The notes under the pieces were generated by a model that was not told the DNA's origin, did not search any database, and was given only the letters and a program-made list of their open reading frames with translations. Shown in pieces: positions 61,407-64,000 of a stretch of DNA of 64,000 bases (position 1 is its first letter; each line of letters opens with the position of its first letter). The translations under genes and the position numbers were made by a program. Source of the stretch: Nocardioides zeae (GTDB taxonomy: Bacteria > Actinomycetota > Actinomycetes > Propionibacteriales > Nocardioidaceae); the NCBI RefSeq assembly GCF_010686755.1, contig NZ_JAAGXA010000003.1, positions 62,001-126,000 on the forward strand, in the 5' to 3' direction.

Positions 61407-62698
61407 CGGTCAGCAGCACGCCGGGCGGCGGCGCCGCCGAGCGGCTCGGGAGCCACCGGCGCAGCAGCCACCGGGTCGGCCGCCTGGCCCACGACCCGGC
61501 CGAGGCCGCGCCGCACCTCGACCTCGACGCGCTCGTCGACGACCGCGGCACCGGCATCGTCGTGTGCTGCGGGTCCGGCGGCGTGGGCAAGACGACGACG
61601 GCCGCGGCGCTGGCGATGCGGGCGGCGGAGCGGGGCCGGAAGGTCGTCGTGCTCACCATCGACCCGGCCCGGCGGCTCGCGCAGTCGATGGGCATCGAGG
61701 AGCTCGACAACACGCCGCGCCCCGTCGTCGGGATCGACCCGACCAACGGCGGCTCGCTCGACGCGATGATGCTCGACATGAAGTCGACCTTCGACGAGGT
61801 CGTCGAGAGCCAGGCGAGCCCCGAGAAGGCGCGGGCGATCCTGGACAACCCGTTCTACGTCGCGCTGTCGAGCTCGTTCGCGGGCACGCAGGAGTACATG
61901 GCGATGGAGAAGCTCGGCCAGATCCACCGCCAGGCGAAGGTCGACGGCACCTACGACCTCATCGTCGTCGACACCCCGCCGTCCCGGTCGGCGCTCGACT
62001 TCCTCGACGCCCCCGAGCGGCTCTCGAGCTTCCTCGACGGACGGTTCATCAAGCTGCTGCTCGCCCCGGCGAAGGGTCCCGCGAAGGTGCTCGGCATGGG
62101 CTTCGGCCTCATCACCGGGGCGCTGACGAAGGTGCTCGGCGCGCAGGTGCTCACCGACCTGCAGACCTTCGTGGCGGCGTTCGACACCGTCTTCGGCGGG
62201 TTCCGGCAGCGCGCCCAGCAGACCTACGCGCTGCTCCAGGACGCCCAGACCGCCTTCGTGGTGGTGGCCGCCCCCGAGCGGGACGCGTTGCGCGAGGCGG
62301 CCTACTTCGTCGAGCGTCTCGCGGACGACCGGATGCCGCTCGCCGGCCTCGTGGTCAACCGCGCCCACCCGCGGCCGCCGGTCGACCTGGGCGCCGAGGA
62401 GGCCGTCGCCGCCGCGCGCTGGCTGGCGCGGAACGCGGGCTCCGACGCGGGCGGGGACGCTGGCGGGGACGCCCACTCCGCGGGTACGCCGCTGCACGAC
62501 CCCGCTCTCGCCGAGGGCCTGCTGCGGCTGCACGCCGACCACGTGCGCATCACGGAGCGGGAGGGCGAGCTGCGTCGACGCTTCGCCGCGACCCACCCGG
62601 AGGTGGCGACCGCGGTGGTGCCGGCGCTGGCGAGCGACGTGCACGACCTCGACGGGCTCCGTCGGGTCGGCGCGCTGCTGGCCGTCGGCCGGGACTGA
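61403..62698 (+). CDS. ArsA/GET3-like ATPase, second of a pair (Rv3680-like)
   Basis: A 431-residue partner ATPase. The P-loop is VCCGSGGVGKTTTAAALAMR near residue 55, with the switch VVLTIDPARRLAQSMG and VVDTPPSRSALDFLDAPER. A long N-terminal extension (residues 1-40) and C-terminal helical part set it apart from the first member. A Gly-Asp repeat (DAGGDAGGDA) lies near 350. The ATG at 61403 overlaps the previous stop. Published work on the mycobacterial pair links it to stress resistance and permeability; the exact client is unknown. Confidence 0.9.
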   Translation: MTVSSTPGGGAAERLGSHRRSSHRVGRLAHDPAEAAPHLDLDALVDDRGTGIVVCCGSGGVGKTTTAAALAMRAAERGRKVVVLTIDPARRLAQSMGIEELDNTPRPVVGIDPTNGGSLDAMMLDMKSTFDEVVESQASPEKARAILDNPFYVALSSSFAGTQEYMAMEKLGQIHRQAKVDGTYDLIVVDTPPSRSALDFLDAPERLSSFLDGRFIKLLLAPAKGPAKVLGMGFGLITGALTKVLGAQVLTDLQTFVAAFDTVFGGFRQRAQQTYALLQDAQTAFVVVAAPERDALREAAYFVERLADDRMPLAGLVVNRAHPRPPVDLGAEEAVAAARWLARNAGSDAGGDAGGDAHSAGTPLHDPALAEGLLRLHADHVRITEREGELRRRFAATHPEVATAVVPALASDVHDLDGLRRVGALLAVGRD

Positions 62699-62756
62699 GC
62701 CCGGGCCTCAGGACTCCCCGAGCCTGAGGACTCCCCGAGCCGCGGGGACCCGGCCG

Positions 62757-63038
62757 TCAGACGACGGCGGCGGCGTGCTGCGCGCGGGCGCTCTGCAGCA
62801 CCTCGCGCCACGACTCCTCGGGACGGCGACGCAGCAGCGCGCGGCGCTCCCGCTCGGTCATGCCGCCCCAGACGCCCCACTCGATCTGGTTGTCGAGCGC
62901 CTCGGCGAGGCACTCGGTGCGCACGGGGCAGCCCTGGCACATCTGCTTGACCTTGTTCTGCTCGGCGCCGCGCACGAAGAGCTCGTCCGGTGTCGACTTG
63001 CGGCAGATCGCCTCGTTCGTCCAGTCCTCGACCCACAT
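62757..63038 (-). CDS. whiB4: WhiB-family iron-sulfur regulator, WhiB4-like
   Basis: A 93-residue 4Fe-4S regulator. The cluster ligands are Cys12, Cys34, Cys37 and Cys43 (in EAICRKS, MCQGCPV and TEC). The WhiB turn is GVWGGMTERERRALLRRR. The stretch DELFVRGAEQNKVK before CxxC is closest, from memory, to WhiB4, a redox sensor in mycobacteria, and its position beside the ArsA-like pair and ponA2 agrees. The ATG at 63038 is preferred; an upstream in-frame ATG at 63056 is possible. Confidence 0.92.
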   Translation of the reverse strand: MWVEDWTNEAICRKSTPDELFVRGAEQNKVKQMCQGCPVRTECLAEALDNQIEWGVWGGMTERERRALLRRRPEESWREVLQSARAQHAAAVV

Positions 63039-63164
63039 GTGATGTCCCCAGATCATCCGGAGGATCCGCAGCCCCACGCCGCTCGTCCTCACTTCTCCAA
63101 CCCAACATGAAGAAAGGTAAAGAAAGGCTGAGGAGATGGACAGGCCCGCACGGCTCAGATCGCA

Positions 63165-63207
63165 TAGTCCAAATGGACTAGGACGTCCCGTTTCCGTGGC
63201 ACGGGAC
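63165..63207. promoter_or_regulatory. Two adjacent dyads between whiB4 and ponA2
   Basis: TAGTCCA-AA-TGGACTA (63165-63180) is a perfect 7-bp dyad, and GTCCCGT-N9-ACGGGAC (63185-63207) another. Both lie in the 246-base divergent interval between the whiB4 and ponA2 starts and could be operators controlling either gene. The region is also AT-rich near 63100-63130, on the whiB4 side. Confidence 0.6.
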
Positions 63208-63284
63208 CACCCGTTCGGGGGAGCCGTCGGGGGCTGCTGCGCGGAGGAGACCCCTCACAGGTTCACCGCGTACCCTTCTGCACC

Positions 63285-64000
63285 ATGGCCTCCTCTGATC
63301 CCGAGCGCCTCACGGCTGCCCGCGTCGTCAAGCACCTCCTCGTGATGGTCGCGGGCTCGGTCGTGCTGGGCGTCGTCGCCTCGGGCCTCGCGCTGCCCTT
63401 CGCCGGGCTCCTCGGCGTCGGCGCGCGCAACGTGTCCGAGAGCGTGAAGGAGCTCCCCGCGGAGCTCGAGACCTCCGCGCTGCCGCAGCGCAGCCGGATC
63501 CTCGACGCCAACGGCGCCCTGGTGGCGACGCTGTACGACGAGAACCGCGTCAACGTGCCCCTCACCCAGGTGGCGCCGGTGATGCGCGAGGCCATCATCT
63601 CGATCGAGGACTACCGCTACTACGAGCACGGCGCCCTCGACATCAAGGGCACGCTGCGCGCGTTCGTCATCAACCAGGCCTCGTCCGGCGTGGTCCAGGG
63701 CGGCTCGTCCATCACCCAGCAGATGGTGAAGCTGACGCTGATCCAGCAGGCGGGGGACGACGAGGAGGCCCGGCGGGCGGCGACCGCCGAGACCGTGGCG
63801 CGCAAGATCCAGGAGCTGCGCTACGCCATCGCGATCGAGAACACGTACTCCAAGGACTGGATCCTGGAGCGGTACCTCAACCTCGCCTACTTCGGCAACG
63901 GCGCCTACGGCATCCAGTCGGCGGCGAAGACCTACTTCGGTGTCGACGCGGCCGACCTCACCCTGCCCCAGGCGGCGCTCCTCGCCGGCCTCGTGCAGAA
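63285..64000 (+). CDS. ponA2: Bifunctional penicillin-binding protein PonA2-like (3' part outside window)
   Basis: The first 238 residues of a class A PBP that polymerises and cross-links peptidoglycan. A membrane anchor (VVKHLLVMVAGSVVLGVVAS, about residues 14-35) is followed by the glycosyltransferase (GT51) domain, with catalytic Glu in IISIEDYRYYEHGALDIKG, GGSSITQQMVKLTLIQQ and RKIQELRYAIAIENTYSKDW. The transpeptidase domain lies beyond the window. The ATG is at 63285. Its position after whiB4 matches ponA2 (Rv3682) in M. tuberculosis. Confidence 0.93.
   Translation, partial: MASSDPERLTAARVVKHLLVMVAGSVVLGVVASGLALPFAGLLGVGARNVSESVKELPAELETSALPQRSRILDANGALVATLYDENRVNVPLTQVAPVMREAIISIEDYRYYEHGALDIKGTLRAFVINQASSGVVQGGSSITQQMVKLTLIQQAGDDEEARRAATAETVARKIQELRYAIAIENTYSKDWILERYLNLAYFGNGAYGIQSAAKTYFGVDAADLTLPQAALLAGLVQ

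Noticed and set aside
60372..62698. Arsenite efflux ATPase (arsA) genes
   Set aside because: No arsB, arsR or arsC is nearby, and the P-loop pair with whiB4 and ponA2 matches the Rv3679-Rv3680 locus.
63104..63178. A 24-residue frame, MKKGKERLRRWTGPHGSDRI and four more residues
   Set aside because: It crosses the TAGTCCA dyad in the whiB4-ponA2 promoter region and has no ribosome site or homology; probably chance in an AT-rich promoter.

Overview
The window is high-GC DNA with dense GTG/ATG starts and many 4-base ATGA/GTGA gene overlaps. It reads as the chromosome of a menaquinone-using actinobacterium, most likely a Nocardioides-like member of the Propionibacteriales. The genes that point there are WhiB4, a GlxR-type CRP, an NDMA-dependent (mycofactocin-type) alcohol dehydrogenase, a MarP-type protease, a DUF4229 protein and a Cds1-type cysteine desulfhydrase. 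I see no tRNA, rRNA, CRISPR array, transposase, integrase or phage structural gene.

Layout. 1-4.2 kb: an aldehyde dehydrogenase (cut by the window edge) diverges from an NDMA-type alcohol dehydrogenase that is coupled to a MoxR ATPase and a VWA protein; two matching dyads lie between the divergent genes. 4.2-13.5 kb: housekeeping and accessory genes, including a nucleotidyltransferase, an MBL hydrolase, an APC permease, a DUF4262 protein, a hydroxyacid dehydrogenase, a three-gene WXG100-like/alpha-beta hydrolase cassette, a zinc alcohol dehydrogenase and an ASCH protein. 13.5-18.2 kb: menE-menC-menD, with menA divergent. 18.2-25 kb: small membrane proteins, Cds1, an aminotransferase, a META-like protein and two Pro/Gly-rich membrane proteins, ending in a suspect 100-base poly-G/poly-C stretch. 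25-30 kb: clpB with a HAIR-like operator, a REC-first histidine kinase and an MBL hydrolase. 30.5-34.7 kb: acetate use (DUF485-actP, acs). 34.7-41.7 kb: a block that, from memory, matches the Mycobacterium tuberculosis Rv3667-Rv3678A order (acs, holin-like, marP, nudix, tlpA, nth, crp, MBL, RidA, DUF4177). 60.4-64 kb resumes that order with the paired ArsA-like ATPases, whiB4 and ponA2 (Rv3679-Rv3682).

The 18 kb between these two syntenic blocks (41.7-60.0 kb) looks like lineage-specific cargo. Its core is a catabolic module: an APH-family kinase with an acyl-CoA dehydrogenase, a Liv-type ABC importer with a fused LivM-LivG protein, a TetR regulator and an acyl-CoA ligase. All four transcription units carry the same 14-base pattern ANCGANCGNTCGNT upstream, so they look like one local TetR regulon. 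The kinase/dehydrogenase/ligase set resembles the LvaA/LvaC/LvaE and ACAD10/11 logic for 4-hydroxyacyl-CoA breakdown. The rest is a P450, a NarL-type two-component system, a serine hydrolase and a MacB-type ABC/FtsX pair.

An interspersed palindromic repeat family (core CGAGTTGTCACGTACGCC) occurs at four intergenic loci (7.9, 12.8, 35.2 and 60.0 kb), three of them between convergent genes. One copy supplies the stop codon of the marP-like gene. Several other long perfect hairpins sit between convergent genes. I consider the repeat family and the TetR module the most interesting features of the window.
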